This document shows, in pieces, positions 48,841 through 58,436 of a stretch of 64,000 bases of DNA. The notes under the pieces were generated by a model. The model was given only the letters and a program-made list of their open reading frames with translations, made no database searches and was not told where the DNA came from. The stretch comes from Pseudoselenomonas ruminantium (GTDB taxonomy: Bacteria; Bacillota; Negativicutes; Selenomonadales; Selenomonadaceae). The stretch lies in assembly GCA_002373045.1 (NCBI GenBank), contig DFHU01000003.1, positions 1-64,000 on the forward strand, read 5' to 3'. The translations under genes and the position numbers were made by a program. Numbering within the stretch: position 1 is the first letter of the stretch; every line of letters begins with the position of its first letter.

Positions 48841-51183
48841 ATGTTCAAGATTAATACCATGAAGGGACATGACCGTATGTCCACCCAGGACTTGCTGTTG
48901 GCTATTGAAGAAGCCGTACGGCAGGGCGAAACGGAATTTGAAGTAGCGGCTTCCGGCCAGCATGATATTGGCGGCCCGCTCTGGCATCCGGAAGGCAAGA
49001 CGCTGCATTTCCATATCACCAATGCCGGTCAGCGTGCAGGCTCGATGTGTCTGCCGGGAACGGAAATCGTGGTGGAGGGGGCAACCTCTGCGGATGTTGG
49101 CTGGCTTAACGCTGGCGGTATCATCACCGTCAAGGGCGATGCCGGTGATACGGCCGGCCATTGCTCCTCCGGCGGCAAAATCTTTATCGGCGGGCGCAGC
49201 GGTACGCGTACCGGCTCACTCATGAAGCATGACCCGCTTTACGAAGAACCGGAACTATGGATACTCAAGAATACCGGTTCCTTCTCCTTTGAATTTATGG
49301 GCGGCGGCCGTGCTGTGGTCTGCGGCTATGACAGTGCAGAATTTTCCTCTGTGCTCGGTGAACGTGCCTGTGTCGGCATGGTCGGCGGTGTCGTTTATGT
49401 CCGCGGCAATGTAGATGATTTCCCAGCAGATATCAAATGCCTGCCCTTAGATGATGAGGATATTGCCTTCCTGCAGGGCGGTATGGACGATTTTCTGAGC
49501 CATATCGAACGTACGGAGTTGAAAGGTGAACTCACCAACTGGCAGGAATGGCAGAAGCTCACGCCGCTGACCTTTGCGGAAAAGGCAGCCAAGGGCAACA
49601 ACAAGCCGTCCATGCAGGCCTTCCGCTTGAATGAATGGGTTAAGGGCGGTATTTTCTCCGATGTTGCCCATGATGATTTTGCGGTGCATAATACGTTGTC
49701 GACAGGGCTTTACCGTCTGCGTGTACCGAGCTGGGATAATGCCAAATTTGCGGCACCCTGCGAATTCAACTGCCCTACGGGCATTCCGACCCAGCGCCGC
49801 TTTGACCTGATTCGTCAGGGCAAGCTTGACGAAGCCTTCCAGCTGGAACTTGAGTATACGCCATTCCCTGGCTCGGTCTGCGGTTCCGTATGTCCGAATC
49901 CCTGTATGGATGGCTGTACCCGCGGCAGTATTGATGAGCCGATTCAGATTGGCGCCTTGGGCTATCGCTCGGCCTTCCTGCCGGTGGCAAAGCCCTCCGT
50001 ACAGACGGGCAAGAAAATCGCCGTTATCGGCGGCGGTGTAGCAGGCCTTTCAGCAGCCTGGCAGTTGGCGCGCAAGGGGCATAATGTAACGGTCTATGAT
50101 GAAGCGGCACATATCGGCGGCAAGCTGGAACAGGTTATCCCGCGCGGCCGTCTGTCCCATGAACTCTTGGAAGCTGAACTCAAACGCATTGAAAGCGTAG
50201 GCGTGAAATTCGTTTCCAATTATAAAGTCGATAAAGAAAAATTTGCCCAGCTGCGCGATGAACATGATGCTGTTGTTGTGGCAACAGGCGGCACCAAATC
50301 CCGCTTCTTCCCATGGGAAGGCGCAGAACGACTGACTATGGGCCTCGAATACCTCAAGGCCATCAACCGTGGCGAGCACCCAAAAACAGGCAAACATGTC
50401 GTCGTTATCGGTGCGGGCAACTCCGGTATGGATACCTGCCGCGGTGCTTACGAAATGGGCGCAGAAACGGTAGTGGCGGTGGACGTACAGAAACCGGCAG
50501 CGTTCAAAGAAGAAATCGACTATGTCGAAGGTTTGGGGGGCAAGCTGGTCTGGCCGTTCTTCACCAATAAGATTACCGCCGAGGGCGTATACGGAAGTGA
50601 CGGTACCTTTATCCCCGCCGATCAGGTTATCGTATCTATCGGTGAGGAGCCGGTACTCGACTTCCTGCCCGAGGATGAAGGCATTGAATTCTTCCGCAAG
50701 AGCTGGCTCGTGCCGAAGGCTGACCAGTCCATTGCTAAGGGCGTATTCACGGCCGGTGATACCATCAAGCCGGGCAGACTGACAGACGCCATCGGCAGCG
50801 GGCGCAAAGCGGCTTACTATGTTGACCGCTATGTGATGGGGCAGGAGGCTGTGCCCTTCCCGCAGAAACAGCAGATTCCGGCAGAGCGGCTGTCTAAGGC
50901 GTACTTTGATAAATGCCATCACTGCCTGCTCGGTGACCCCGTGGACGACCACGCACGCTGCGTAAGCTGTGGTACTTGCCGCGACTGTAAGATGTGTCTG
51001 GAATCCTGCCCGGAAAAAGCCATCACCCGCATCGAAAAGGCAGATGGCAGCTGGGAATACGTATCCGACCCGGATAAATGTATCGGCTGTGGCATCTGTG
51101 CCGGTGTCTGCCCCTGCGGTGTCTGGAGCATCGAGGATAATCCGGAACCGATTAAGATGTATTCTACCGGCGCAAAAGCCTAA
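48841..51183 (+). CDS. Glutamate synthase GXGXG domain fused to NAD(P)H reductase subunit
   Basis: 780-residue fusion. Residues about 1-245 are the GltB3 beta-helix (GXGXG) domain (GGIITVKGDAGDTAGHCSSG). From about 300 it is the small-subunit type reductase, with CEFNCPTGIPTQRRFDLIRQ, the FAD motif VIGGGVAGLSAAWQLARKG and the NAD motif VVIGAGNSGMDTC. The C-terminus adds a ferredoxin-like part (CGTCRDCKMCLESCP; CIGCGICAGVCPCG). The whole electron path is thus in two polypeptides plus the amidotransferase. Confidence 0.92.
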   Translation: MFKINTMKGHDRMSTQDLLLAIEEAVRQGETEFEVAASGQHDIGGPLWHPEGKTLHFHITNAGQRAGSMCLPGTEIVVEGATSADVGWLNAGGIITVKGDAGDTAGHCSSGGKIFIGGRSGTRTGSLMKHDPLYEEPELWILKNTGSFSFEFMGGGRAVVCGYDSAEFSSVLGERACVGMVGGVVYVRGNVDDFPADIKCLPLDDEDIAFLQGGMDDFLSHIERTELKGELTNWQEWQKLTPLTFAEKAAKGNNKPSMQAFRLNEWVKGGIFSDVAHDDFAVHNTLSTGLYRLRVPSWDNAKFAAPCEFNCPTGIPTQRRFDLIRQGKLDEAFQLELEYTPFPGSVCGSVCPNPCMDGCTRGSIDEPIQIGALGYRSAFLPVAKPSVQTGKKIAVIGGGVAGLSAAWQLARKGHNVTVYDEAAHIGGKLEQVIPRGRLSHELLEAELKRIESVGVKFVSNYKVDKEKFAQLRDEHDAVVVATGGTKSRFFPWEGAERLTMGLEYLKAINRGEHPKTGKHVVVIGAGNSGMDTCRGAYEMGAETVVAVDVQKPAAFKEEIDYVEGLGGKLVWPFFTNKITAEGVYGSDGTFIPADQVIVSIGEEPVLDFLPEDEGIEFFRKSWLVPKADQSIAKGVFTAGDTIKPGRLTDAIGSGRKAAYYVDRYVMGQEAVPFPQKQQIPAERLSKAYFDKCHHCLLGDPVDDHARCVSCGTCRDCKMCLESCPEKAITRIEKADGSWEYVSDPDKCIGCGICAGVCPCGVWSIEDNPEPIKMYSTGAKA

Positions 51184-51193
51184 AATTAGATAT

Positions 51194-51209
51194 TGTTTCA
51201 CGTGAAACA
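51194..51209. other. parS site 2
   Basis: Exact TGTTTCACGTGAAACA, 11 bases after the glutamate synthase stop and next to the terminator at 51211. Confidence 0.95.
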
Positions 51210-51210
51210 A

Positions 51211-51243
51211 AAAGAGGATTGCTCATGACGGGCAATCCTCTTT
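51211..51243. terminator. Bidirectional terminator
   Basis: AAAGAGGATTGC and GCAATCCTCTTT form a perfect stem between the convergent glutamate synthase and NlpC/P60 genes. Confidence 0.9.
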
Positions 51244-51256
51244 GCTTTAGATAGGT

Positions 51257-52612
51257 TTATTTGGCGCAAAAGCCTGCGCTGGTCAGGCCGTCGATGGTTT
51301 CGACGGCTTTGCCGTTTTGATAGTGCAAATCCGATACGAGTACCTTGCGAATATAGTGTTTCTGTTTCTGGCCTTTGTCAAAGGTGAAGTAGCTGCTGGC
51401 CGAATGGATGACGAGGGGATTTCCGTTCGCGTCCTGACCTAAGTACATCATCACATGACCAGGCTTGAACAGGAGGGCACCAACAGGTGCCTCTTTTACC
51501 TTGGCAAAGCGCTGGGCCGTATTAAGCCCTTCGAATTTTAGGCTCTGGGGCATGGCCAGTTCCTGCTGGTCGGCATCGCGCGGAAGTTCAATGCCCATGC
51601 TGCGGTAGATGTCAGCGACAAAGGAGGAACAATCCACGCTGTCGTCCATACCGCCCCAGCCATATTCGTCACCGAGGAATTTCATGCTCTGACGAATAAA
51701 GTTGTTTTGCGTGCAGGGGAGGAAACCTTTGTGGACGCTGTCATCATCGGTGATTTTTACCGTTGCTTCGCTCAGGACACCATTTACCTCTACGGGCACA
51801 TAAGCCAGCCAAGTGTCATGGGGCTGCAGTTTATTCGAAGCCAGCGGGATAATGCTGCCCATTTGGAACAGAACCGTCCAAGCGCCGCCTACGGCAACGA
51901 CTTTTTTATTGGCCGTTACGACGAGAAAATCCTTGGGATTTACATAGCGCTGCCAATGCTGGCGGTCGGTGACAGCCAGTGCACCAAGGCTTACCCAGCC
52001 CGTATAATGGCGCGCCTGACAAAAGGCAAAGGCACCGTCTTTACTCTTATGGAGGATAATCACGGGCTCTGCCGGGTCGAGTGCTGTAGCCTGCATGGAG
52101 TCGTAGTGGAGGCAGGTCACATCATCAAAGTAATTATCGGCTGTGGGCAGGAGGCGCATATTTGTGCGTTCTGTGATTAAAGCGTATTGTCCAGTGATAT
52201 TGCCGGTTAAGCCTTCAAGATTACAGTTAGCCTTTACCTGTTTGAAGTGTTCAGTCGGGACTTGCTTGCCATTCGCATCATAGGCTTCGCCGGGCGTTTC
52301 TTCACCACGGTAATCCTGTTGGGCTGCCAGTATCATTTCTTTTACATCTGCAGCAGATTTGTTGATGTTATAGGCTGCTAAATCAACCAGACTGGTACTT
52401 TTTTCCCGCATTGTGCGGTTGATGGTATTGATTTCCTGTTGGGTGAGCAAGACTTTGTCGCCATTGACTGTATGTTTTGTCCAATATGACGGAGTGGCGA
52501 GCTGGCCGGTAATGGCAATGCTATCTGCAGCAAATACCGGAAGCGGTGAAAACATCATGGAACAAAGTCCAAGGCAACATCCGCTCATAGCAGTCAGAAT
52601 TTTTTTCTTCAT
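51257..52612 (-). CDS. Exported SH3/NlpC-P60 peptidoglycan hydrolase
   Basis: 451-residue exported endopeptidase for peptide stems. The signal peptide ends in PLPVFAAD. The middle contains SH3b-like segments (LITERTNMRLLPTADNYFDD, ARHYTGWVSLGALAV), and the NlpC/P60 domain has the catalytic Cys in DSVDCSSFVADIYR and His in GHVMMYLG. ATG 52612 with GGAAAGGAAG upstream is favoured over the longer open frame to 52669. It lies between parS sites 2 and 3. Confidence 0.9.
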   Translation of the reverse strand: MKKKILTAMSGCCLGLCSMMFSPLPVFAADSIAITGQLATPSYWTKHTVNGDKVLLTQQEINTINRTMREKSTSLVDLAAYNINKSAADVKEMILAAQQDYRGEETPGEAYDANGKQVPTEHFKQVKANCNLEGLTGNITGQYALITERTNMRLLPTADNYFDDVTCLHYDSMQATALDPAEPVIILHKSKDGAFAFCQARHYTGWVSLGALAVTDRQHWQRYVNPKDFLVVTANKKVVAVGGAWTVLFQMGSIIPLASNKLQPHDTWLAYVPVEVNGVLSEATVKITDDDSVHKGFLPCTQNNFIRQSMKFLGDEYGWGGMDDSVDCSSFVADIYRSMGIELPRDADQQELAMPQSLKFEGLNTAQRFAKVKEAPVGALLFKPGHVMMYLGQDANGNPLVIHSASSYFTFDKGQKQKHYIRKVLVSDLHYQNGKAVETIDGLTSAGFCAK

Positions 52613-52695
52613 CGAGAGACTTCCTTTCCTAATTTTAAAATGTAGTAACTCTACTATATTATTCGCCATGATGTGAGCATTATCCTACATATTTT

Positions 52696-52711
52696 TGTTT
52701 CACGTGAAACA
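52696..52711. other. parS site 3
   Basis: Exact TGTTTCACGTGAAACA in the short gap between two leftward genes. Confidence 0.95.
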
Positions 52712-52722
52712 TAAGCAGATAA

Positions 52723-54228
52723 TCAATGTTTCCGGCTTATCCGTTTTTTGGCTGTAATTATCGAATGCGTCGGGCAAACAAGGCGGCAAAGATGGCAGCC
52801 GACACATTTTTTCCCGTTCAAAATCGGCTGGCGTTTTTCATTTAAGTGAATAGCTTGATGACCGCCATCTGCACAGGAGATAACGCAGCGGCCGCAGCCA
52901 AGACAAGTGCTGTAATCAAATTGGGGGAAAAGAATGGTATCTCGTTCGAGTATATCGGTGGTATCGCTGACGGAATCGAGGGCAAGGCCCGTGAGTTCCT
53001 TTACGGAGCGAAAACCTTTTTGCTGGAGATAGTAATTAAGTCCGGTTTTCAAATCTTCGATTATGCGATAGCCATATTGCATGACTGCTGTAGTGACTTG
53101 CAGGGAATTTGCACCCAATAGTAAAAACTCCAACCCATCCTGCCAGGTTTCGATGCCGCCCATACCGCTGATATGTAAGTTTTTCAGGTGAGGATTTTTG
53201 GCTAGTTCTGCGATAAAACGTAAAGCAATGGGCTTTACGGCATTGCCGCTGTAGCCGCCGACAGCGGATTGTCCTCGAACGGCAGGGCTGGAAATATAGG
53301 TATGGGGATTGACGTTCATAATGCTCTTGATGGTATTGATGGCGGCAATGCCGTCCGCACCGCCGCGCAGAGCAGCTTCTGCCGCCGGGCTCATCGTGGC
53401 AACATTGGGGGTGAGCTTTGCCAGAACGGGGATAGTAGTGGCTTTTTTTGCAGCTGCGGTAAAGCGTTCCACCAGTTCCGGTATCTGGCCGATATCCGAA
53501 CCCAGTCCTTCCTCCATCATGTTCGGACAGGAAAAATTCAGTTCGATGGCATCGGCGCCATTTTCCTGACAGGTATGGGCAAGGTCTTCCCATTCGGCTT
53601 CATTTTGCCCCATGATGGAGGCTAGAATAAATTTGGTGGGATAGTCTTTTTTGAGGCGGCGGAATATCGCCATGTTTTCCGGTACGCTGTGGTCAGAGAG
53701 CTGCTCGATATTCTTAAAGCCGATAATGCTGCCATCTGACCCTTTTATAGCAGAGAAGCGGGGAGAGGCTTCGTGAATGGGGAAGTTGCAAATGGTCTTA
53801 AAAGCTGCGCCTGCCCAGCCTGCTGCAAACGCACGGGCGCACATATCGTAGGTGCTGGCCACAACTGATGAAGAAAGTAAAAACGGATTTTCCAGCGGGA
53901 TGCCGCAGAGGTCTGTCTGCAATTTGCTTTCATCAGTGGGCAGGGAAATTTCCAGGCAGGGAGCAACCTCCTTTTTTAGACGCATAATGAGATTTTTTAT
54001 GGGTACCGCATGGGGGCGGAGACAGGCGGTTTCACAGGGGGCCGTGCAATTGCTGCAGAGATTATCCGCAGGGAGGGTGGCAGCGGCAAAGTCTTCATTG
54101 CCAAACCAAAGACTGCGCAAAATTTTGGCCGGTTGTAAATTGTGCGGACATTTTTTATCGCATACGGGAGATGCACAGAGCATACAATTTTGCATATCGC
54201 TGCGGCGGATTGTATTTTTTGGTTTCAT
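52723..54228 (-). CDS. PreA-like dihydropyrimidine/dihydroorotate dehydrogenase with Fe-S ends
   Basis: 501-residue flavoprotein. Residues about 12-95 carry Cys motifs (CMLCASPVCDKKCP; CSNCTAPCETAC) like the Fe-S part of the PreT/GltD side. The centre is a DHOD-type FMN barrel with the active Cys in ELNFSCPN. The end holds two 4Fe-4S clusters (CLGCGRCVISC; CVGCHLCRLVCP). It resembles PreA, the pyrimidine-reducing subunit, but with an added N-terminal Fe-S segment. No PreT FAD subunit is adjacent. The substrate is therefore uncertain. Confidence 0.85.
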   Translation of the reverse strand: MKPKNTIRRSDMQNCMLCASPVCDKKCPHNLQPAKILRSLWFGNEDFAAATLPADNLCSNCTAPCETACLRPHAVPIKNLIMRLKKEVAPCLEISLPTDESKLQTDLCGIPLENPFLLSSSVVASTYDMCARAFAAGWAGAAFKTICNFPIHEASPRFSAIKGSDGSIIGFKNIEQLSDHSVPENMAIFRRLKKDYPTKFILASIMGQNEAEWEDLAHTCQENGADAIELNFSCPNMMEEGLGSDIGQIPELVERFTAAAKKATTIPVLAKLTPNVATMSPAAEAALRGGADGIAAINTIKSIMNVNPHTYISSPAVRGQSAVGGYSGNAVKPIALRFIAELAKNPHLKNLHISGMGGIETWQDGLEFLLLGANSLQVTTAVMQYGYRIIEDLKTGLNYYLQQKGFRSVKELTGLALDSVSDTTDILERDTILFPQFDYSTCLGCGRCVISCADGGHQAIHLNEKRQPILNGKKCVGCHLCRLVCPTHSIITAKKRISRKH

Positions 54229-54314
54229 GGCGTTTACCTCTTGGCTGTAAAATTAATGTTTCTTACTTGTTTATTCGCCGAAGTTAGTGATTTTTCCTAG
54301 TGCTGTATGATTTT

Positions 54315-54330
54315 TGTTTCACGTGCAACA
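54315..54330. other. parS-like site 4
   Basis: TGTTTCACGTGCAACA, one base from the perfect palindrome. Confidence 0.85.
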
Positions 54331-54456
54331 AAAATCGTGCCGGTTTGAATATTTTTGGTAATTACATTTTTTTGCGTATATTTTGGCCTTGTGCTATGCT
54401 TTTAGCAAATAATAATGGTGTTGCATTTCTCGGGATTTTAGACAGGAGTGATAATG

Positions 54457-55140
54457 ATGAAAACTATCGGCATTATGGGCGGTATGGGCCCGATGGCTAC
54501 TGTGGATTTGATGAAAAAAATCATTTTGGCAACTCCGGCGAAAACCGATCAGGAGCATATCCCTATTGTTGTCGATAATGCTCCGCAAATTCCTGACCGT
54601 ACAAAAGCGATTTTAGGACAGGGGGAATCGCCTGTTTCGGCAATGGTAAAGAGTGCCCGGCGCTTGGAAACGGCTGGCGCTGATTTTATCATTATTGCCT
54701 GCAATACCGCGCATTATTTTTTGCCGGAAGTTGCTCCGCAAATCAAAATTCCCGTGTTATCCATTGTGGAAACTGCTGCCAATGAGATACAGAAGCGTGG
54801 TTATAAGAAGGTCGGGCTGTTGGCAACCAGTGGGACAATCCGTACAGGCTTATATCAGAAGGCATTGAACGCAAAGGGAATAGAATGCCTGGCACCAGGT
54901 GCAGAAAAACAACATTTGATTGATGATTTGATTTATGACGGAGTGAAGGCAAGCAATATGGCTTATGATACAGCTCCTGTGCGTCAGCTTTTAGACAGTA
55001 TGCAGCAGGAAGGAGCAGAGGGCTTTATTTTGGGATGTACGGAAGTTCCTGTGGCAGTAGAAATGTATAATCTCAAAGGAACCTTTATTGATTCTACCGA
55101 AGAACTGGCAAAAGCAGCTGTGAAAATGGCAAAAGCATAA
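54457..55140 (+). CDS. Aspartate/glutamate racemase family protein
   Basis: 227-residue racemase of the cofactor-independent two-Cys type. MKTIGIMGGMGPMATVDLMK starts the fold. The catalytic cysteines lie in IIACNTAHYFLPE and FILGCTEVPVAV, matching the aspartate racemase (YgeA-like) subgroup. ATG 54457 with GGAG eight bases upstream is chosen; ATG 54454 is possible. It probably makes D-aspartate or D-glutamate for envelope polymers, but the substrate is unproven. Confidence 0.88.
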   Translation: MKTIGIMGGMGPMATVDLMKKIILATPAKTDQEHIPIVVDNAPQIPDRTKAILGQGESPVSAMVKSARRLETAGADFIIIACNTAHYFLPEVAPQIKIPVLSIVETAANEIQKRGYKKVGLLATSGTIRTGLYQKALNAKGIECLAPGAEKQHLIDDLIYDGVKASNMAYDTAPVRQLLDSMQQEGAEGFILGCTEVPVAVEMYNLKGTFIDSTEELAKAAVKMAKA

Positions 55141-55156
55141 TGTTGCACGTGAAACA
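55141..55156. other. parS-like site 5
   Basis: TGTTGCACGTGAAACA (one mismatch), directly after the racemase stop codon and abutting a terminator. Confidence 0.85.
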
Positions 55157-55187
55157 AACGCCCGGTATTTTTGCCGGGCGTTTGTTT
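55156..55187. terminator. Terminator between racemase and hydrolase genes
   Basis: AAACGCCCGG and CCGGGCGTTT form the stem, with T-rich ends on both sides. Confidence 0.88.
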
Positions 55188-55220
55188 ATAAATATGGGGG
55201 ATTATCTTAATTACAACTTT

Positions 55221-56126
55221 TTAACGGGCAAGAGGTTCAATAAGGGGAATTGCCCCTTTTGCCATGCCTGTGCCGTCATGACCGACACCGGGAACTGTGA
55301 TGAGCTGCCAGTTGAATTTTAAGTCAAGGCTGGCAGCTTTTTGCTGAGCCTGTTTATAGAAATTACGTCCGCGTTCTAAGCGGTTTTGGCCTTGTGCATC
55401 TGCTTCCGGTGTCTTGCGAAGAACTTTGGAGCGAATCGTATCGTTTTCACCCAACAGGATAACTACAGGTTTGGCAAATGCATTTCGGAAATCCTTTTTC
55501 GTCAGAGAAAGTCCTTTCAGACCGTAGGAGTAAGAAATATCTTCATTTGGCATAGTATACCAACCGGAGTTGGCTGCAATAATGAGGTCGGCGGCAGTAC
55601 CTTTATTCAAGAGTACATAACGATGGACGAGCTGGGCTCCGGCAGAGTGAGCGTAAATGATGACGCGGCTTTTATGGGCATTGGCCTGTTTTTTTGTTTC
55701 CTTGATGATGTTGTCAATTGCAGGGAAAATCCACTGTTTTTGCGGCAATACATTTCCACCGGTGTTGTCATTGTCGATAACATTGCCGAAGTTATAATAG
55801 CGTACGCCAGGGAACTTGTTTTCTGTAAATTCCGGGCAGGCAATAAGGAAATTATGCTTTTCCGCATATTCTTTCCAGCCTTGACAATATTCTTCTGCAT
55901 TACGTTTTAAACCATGAAAAACAACGACGATAGGACGTCCATCCTGCCAGGCTGCGGGCTTATATGTGTATACCTTTAGTGGATCGGTATTGACACCTGC
56001 TGATTCTGACAGGGAAAAAGCACTTAGTCCCGTGGGAATTTGTGGATTTTGTGCACGGACATAATGCGTTGGCAGAATGATGCAGGCCAATAGCAGCAGC
56101 CCCATAAATAGAGAATAACCCTTCAT
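55221..56126 (-). CDS. Exported alpha/beta hydrolase (esterase type)
   Basis: 301-residue hydrolase, starting MKGYSLFMGLLLLACIILPT with a signal peptide. The oxyanion region is VVFHGLKRNAEEYCQGW, the nucleophile Ser lies in YAHSAGAQ, the Asp in LLGENDTIRS, and the His in VPGVGHDGTG, so the triad is complete. It resembles polyhydroxybutyrate depolymerase or feruloyl-esterase-like proteins, but the substrate cannot be stated. It is transcribed in the same direction as the LysR gene, 65 nt downstream of it. Confidence 0.82.
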   Translation of the reverse strand: MKGYSLFMGLLLLACIILPTHYVRAQNPQIPTGLSAFSLSESAGVNTDPLKVYTYKPAAWQDGRPIVVVFHGLKRNAEEYCQGWKEYAEKHNFLIACPEFTENKFPGVRYYNFGNVIDNDNTGGNVLPQKQWIFPAIDNIIKETKKQANAHKSRVIIYAHSAGAQLVHRYVLLNKGTAADLIIAANSGWYTMPNEDISYSYGLKGLSLTKKDFRNAFAKPVVILLGENDTIRSKVLRKTPEADAQGQNRLERGRNFYKQAQQKAASLDLKFNWQLITVPGVGHDGTGMAKGAIPLIEPLAR

Positions 56127-56191
56127 GAAATAAAGCACTCCTTTCAAGGAAAATAAATAATAATATCCGTTATTATGGTAAGAAAACTTCA

Positions 56192-57094
56192 CTAGACTGT
56201 TTCCTGACCGTAATTTATTCGGATATATTCCCAAAATTTATCAACCAGCGGAGGCTGTTTTTCTTCCCGCCGTCGTACCATAGCGATATGTTTGTAAAAT
56301 GGTTCAGTCAGGGAGCGGGAGACAACATCAGCGTGGTTATTAAAATAGGCAAAGCCGCTTTCGGATATCAAGCTGACTCCCAATCCGGATTGGACGAGAT
56401 CAATGCGCTGGCCGGGGTTGTTACAATAGGTGACAATATTGGGGGTAAAACCTGTCTTTAGGCAGGCGGACATAAAGACATCATAAGAAACATTTTCTGC
56501 CGTAGGGAAGATGAAATTTTCGGTTTCCAGTTCCTGCAGGCTTATCTGCGTATTGTTGCTCAACGTATGTGCAGCAGGCAGAATGGCCAGAAATGGCTCA
56601 TGCTGCAAGGATAATATTTCAAAATCATCAGTGGGAAAGTCATCCGAAACGGCCATAATGGCAATATCGATTTCATGATTACCGAGCATATGGCACAGTT
56701 TTTTGCTGAGGCAATTGGTCAGGGAAAATTGCATTTGTGGTGATATTTCGGTATTGAATTTGGAAAGGATATCCGTGAGCGGCAGCTTGCCCAGGCCGGT
56801 AATAACGCCAATATGCAAGGTTCCCTGATTATCGCGGGCATAATGCTGCATTTGCAGTTCAAGTTGGTTAATATCGGAAAGTATTTTTTTTGCACAGCGA
56901 TAAAATTCTTCGCCGGCAGGTGTCAGTGTGATCGGATGTGATATGCGGTCAAGGAGTTTGACGCCTAAATCGTCCTCCAGTTTGTTGATTTGTTGCGAAA
57001 GAGCTGATTGGGAGACAAAGAGCTGTTTGGCCGCTTTGGTAAAGTGATGGGATTCTGCCACAGCCATAAAATATTGTATTTGTCGCAAGAGCAT
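56192..57094 (-). CDS. LysR-family transcription regulator
   Basis: 300-residue regulator with an N-terminal winged helix-turn-helix (FMAVAESHHFTKAAKQLFVS, SALSQQINKLEDDLGVKLLD) and a C-terminal periplasmic-binding-protein-like effector domain (about 90-295). It is divergent from the M20 peptidase operon, with 192 bases between; LysR proteins usually act on such divergent promoters. It may respond to a small carboxylate or amide used by that operon (inference). Confidence 0.93.
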   Translation of the reverse strand: MLLRQIQYFMAVAESHHFTKAAKQLFVSQSALSQQINKLEDDLGVKLLDRISHPITLTPAGEEFYRCAKKILSDINQLELQMQHYARDNQGTLHIGVITGLGKLPLTDILSKFNTEISPQMQFSLTNCLSKKLCHMLGNHEIDIAIMAVSDDFPTDDFEILSLQHEPFLAILPAAHTLSNNTQISLQELETENFIFPTAENVSYDVFMSACLKTGFTPNIVTYCNNPGQRIDLVQSGLGVSLISESGFAYFNNHADVVSRSLTEPFYKHIAMVRRREEKQPPLVDKFWEYIRINYGQETV

Positions 57095-57286
57095 GATACA
57101 TCACCTTTCTGCGTTTTATTGAGTTCGCCACCATTATATACTGTTTTGTCGCATTTTGTCCAATTAGATTGGCTAATAAAATTAGAAGTATTGCGAATTT
57201 TACATTTTATCTGATGGATATTATGATAAAGATGTGGCCATGACATTAAATTTTACAAGCTAAAGTTTTGTAGGAGGTAGTTGGGT

Positions 57287-58420
57287 ATGGAGCTGGAAAA
57301 ACAGTGCTATCTGGACGAACTGGCTAAGCTCGTTAATATCGACAGCGTTTCCTCAGAGCCTGAAGGCGCCGGCAAGATTGCTGCTTTTATGAAGGAAAAG
57401 TATGAATCGATAGGCTGGTCGGTTGAAGAAGTCAGCTTGTCAGAGAGTATTGCACCCTGTTTGAAAATCGTCAATAAAGAGGCCGAACATTATGATGTAT
57501 TGCTGTTGGCCCATATGGATACCGTATTTCCTTTGGGAACAGCCGCTAAACGACCTTTTCGGATAGAGGGAAGTCGTGCCTATGGTCCCGGGGTCATTGA
57601 TTGTAAGGGCGGTATGTTAAGCGGCTATTACGCTCTGGCTAATTTGCAGGCACGAGGAGCACTACAGGAGGCTGCCATATGTGTGTTTCTTAACAGCGAC
57701 CACGAAGGAATAAGCTCCCGCTACTCGGCAGGATATTCTACGGAATTGGCAGGAAAGAGCCGTTATGTGCTGGTGTTGGAGGCCGGGCGGGCCAATGGGA
57801 ATCTGGTTCACAAACGCAAGGGGATTGCCCGTTATCATATTGATATAAAGGGGGTAGCTGCCCATGCCGGTGTGGATTATCAAAAAGGCAGAAATGCCGT
57901 GGAGGAATTGGCTCATTGGATTATAGCCCTGCAGGCAGCCACGGATTTTACCAAAGAAACCACGGTAAATGTGGGGAAAGTCTGGGGCGGTACAGGCATA
58001 AGCGCGGTGCCGGGAGCCGCCGGTGCGGCTGTGGATGTGCGCTACTATGACAAGACGGAAATCGAGCGCGTCGCAGGGGTCATGGATGAACTCCAACGGC
58101 ATCCTCATGTGGAGGGCACATCAGCTGTTGTAGAGGGCGGGATAACAAGACCACCGATGCTTCCGACAGAAAAAACGATGGCACTTTGCCGCAGTATCGA
58201 TGAAATCGGACAGGAAATCGGGGTGGAATTTGGTTGGACAGCCAGTGGTGGTGGTTCGGATGGCAGCTTTGCTGCTGCCGGAGGAACACCGACGATTGAT
58301 GGCCTGGGACCGGTAGGCGGTGGTGCCCACAGCGAAGGCGAGTATCTGGAAATGGATAGTATCATTCCGCGTTACGAATTGCTGTGCCGGATTATACAGC
58401 ATATTATCTGTCAACGGTAA
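57287..58420 (+). CDS. M20 family metallopeptidase (carboxypeptidase G2-like)
   Basis: 377-residue di-zinc hydrolase. Recognisable metal sites are LLAHMDTVFPLGTAAKRPFR, YGPGVIDCKGGM, LVLEAGR and GGGAHSEGEYLE. At the catalytic Glu-Glu pair the sequence is NSDHEG (Asp138-His139-Glu140). By comparison with CPG2 the base Glu is replaced by His, while the metal Glu is kept. It may hydrolyse an N-acyl or gamma-glutamyl amino acid. ATG 57287 has TAGGAGG upstream. It starts the operon with the DcuC-type carrier and porin. Confidence 0.87.
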   Translation: MELEKQCYLDELAKLVNIDSVSSEPEGAGKIAAFMKEKYESIGWSVEEVSLSESIAPCLKIVNKEAEHYDVLLLAHMDTVFPLGTAAKRPFRIEGSRAYGPGVIDCKGGMLSGYYALANLQARGALQEAAICVFLNSDHEGISSRYSAGYSTELAGKSRYVLVLEAGRANGNLVHKRKGIARYHIDIKGVAAHAGVDYQKGRNAVEELAHWIIALQAATDFTKETTVNVGKVWGGTGISAVPGAAGAAVDVRYYDKTEIERVAGVMDELQRHPHVEGTSAVVEGGITRPPMLPTEKTMALCRSIDEIGQEIGVEFGWTASGGGSDGSFAAAGGTPTIDGLGPVGGGAHSEGEYLEMDSIIPRYELLCRIIQHIICQR

Positions 58421-58436
58421 AAGAGGAGGAGAGTTT

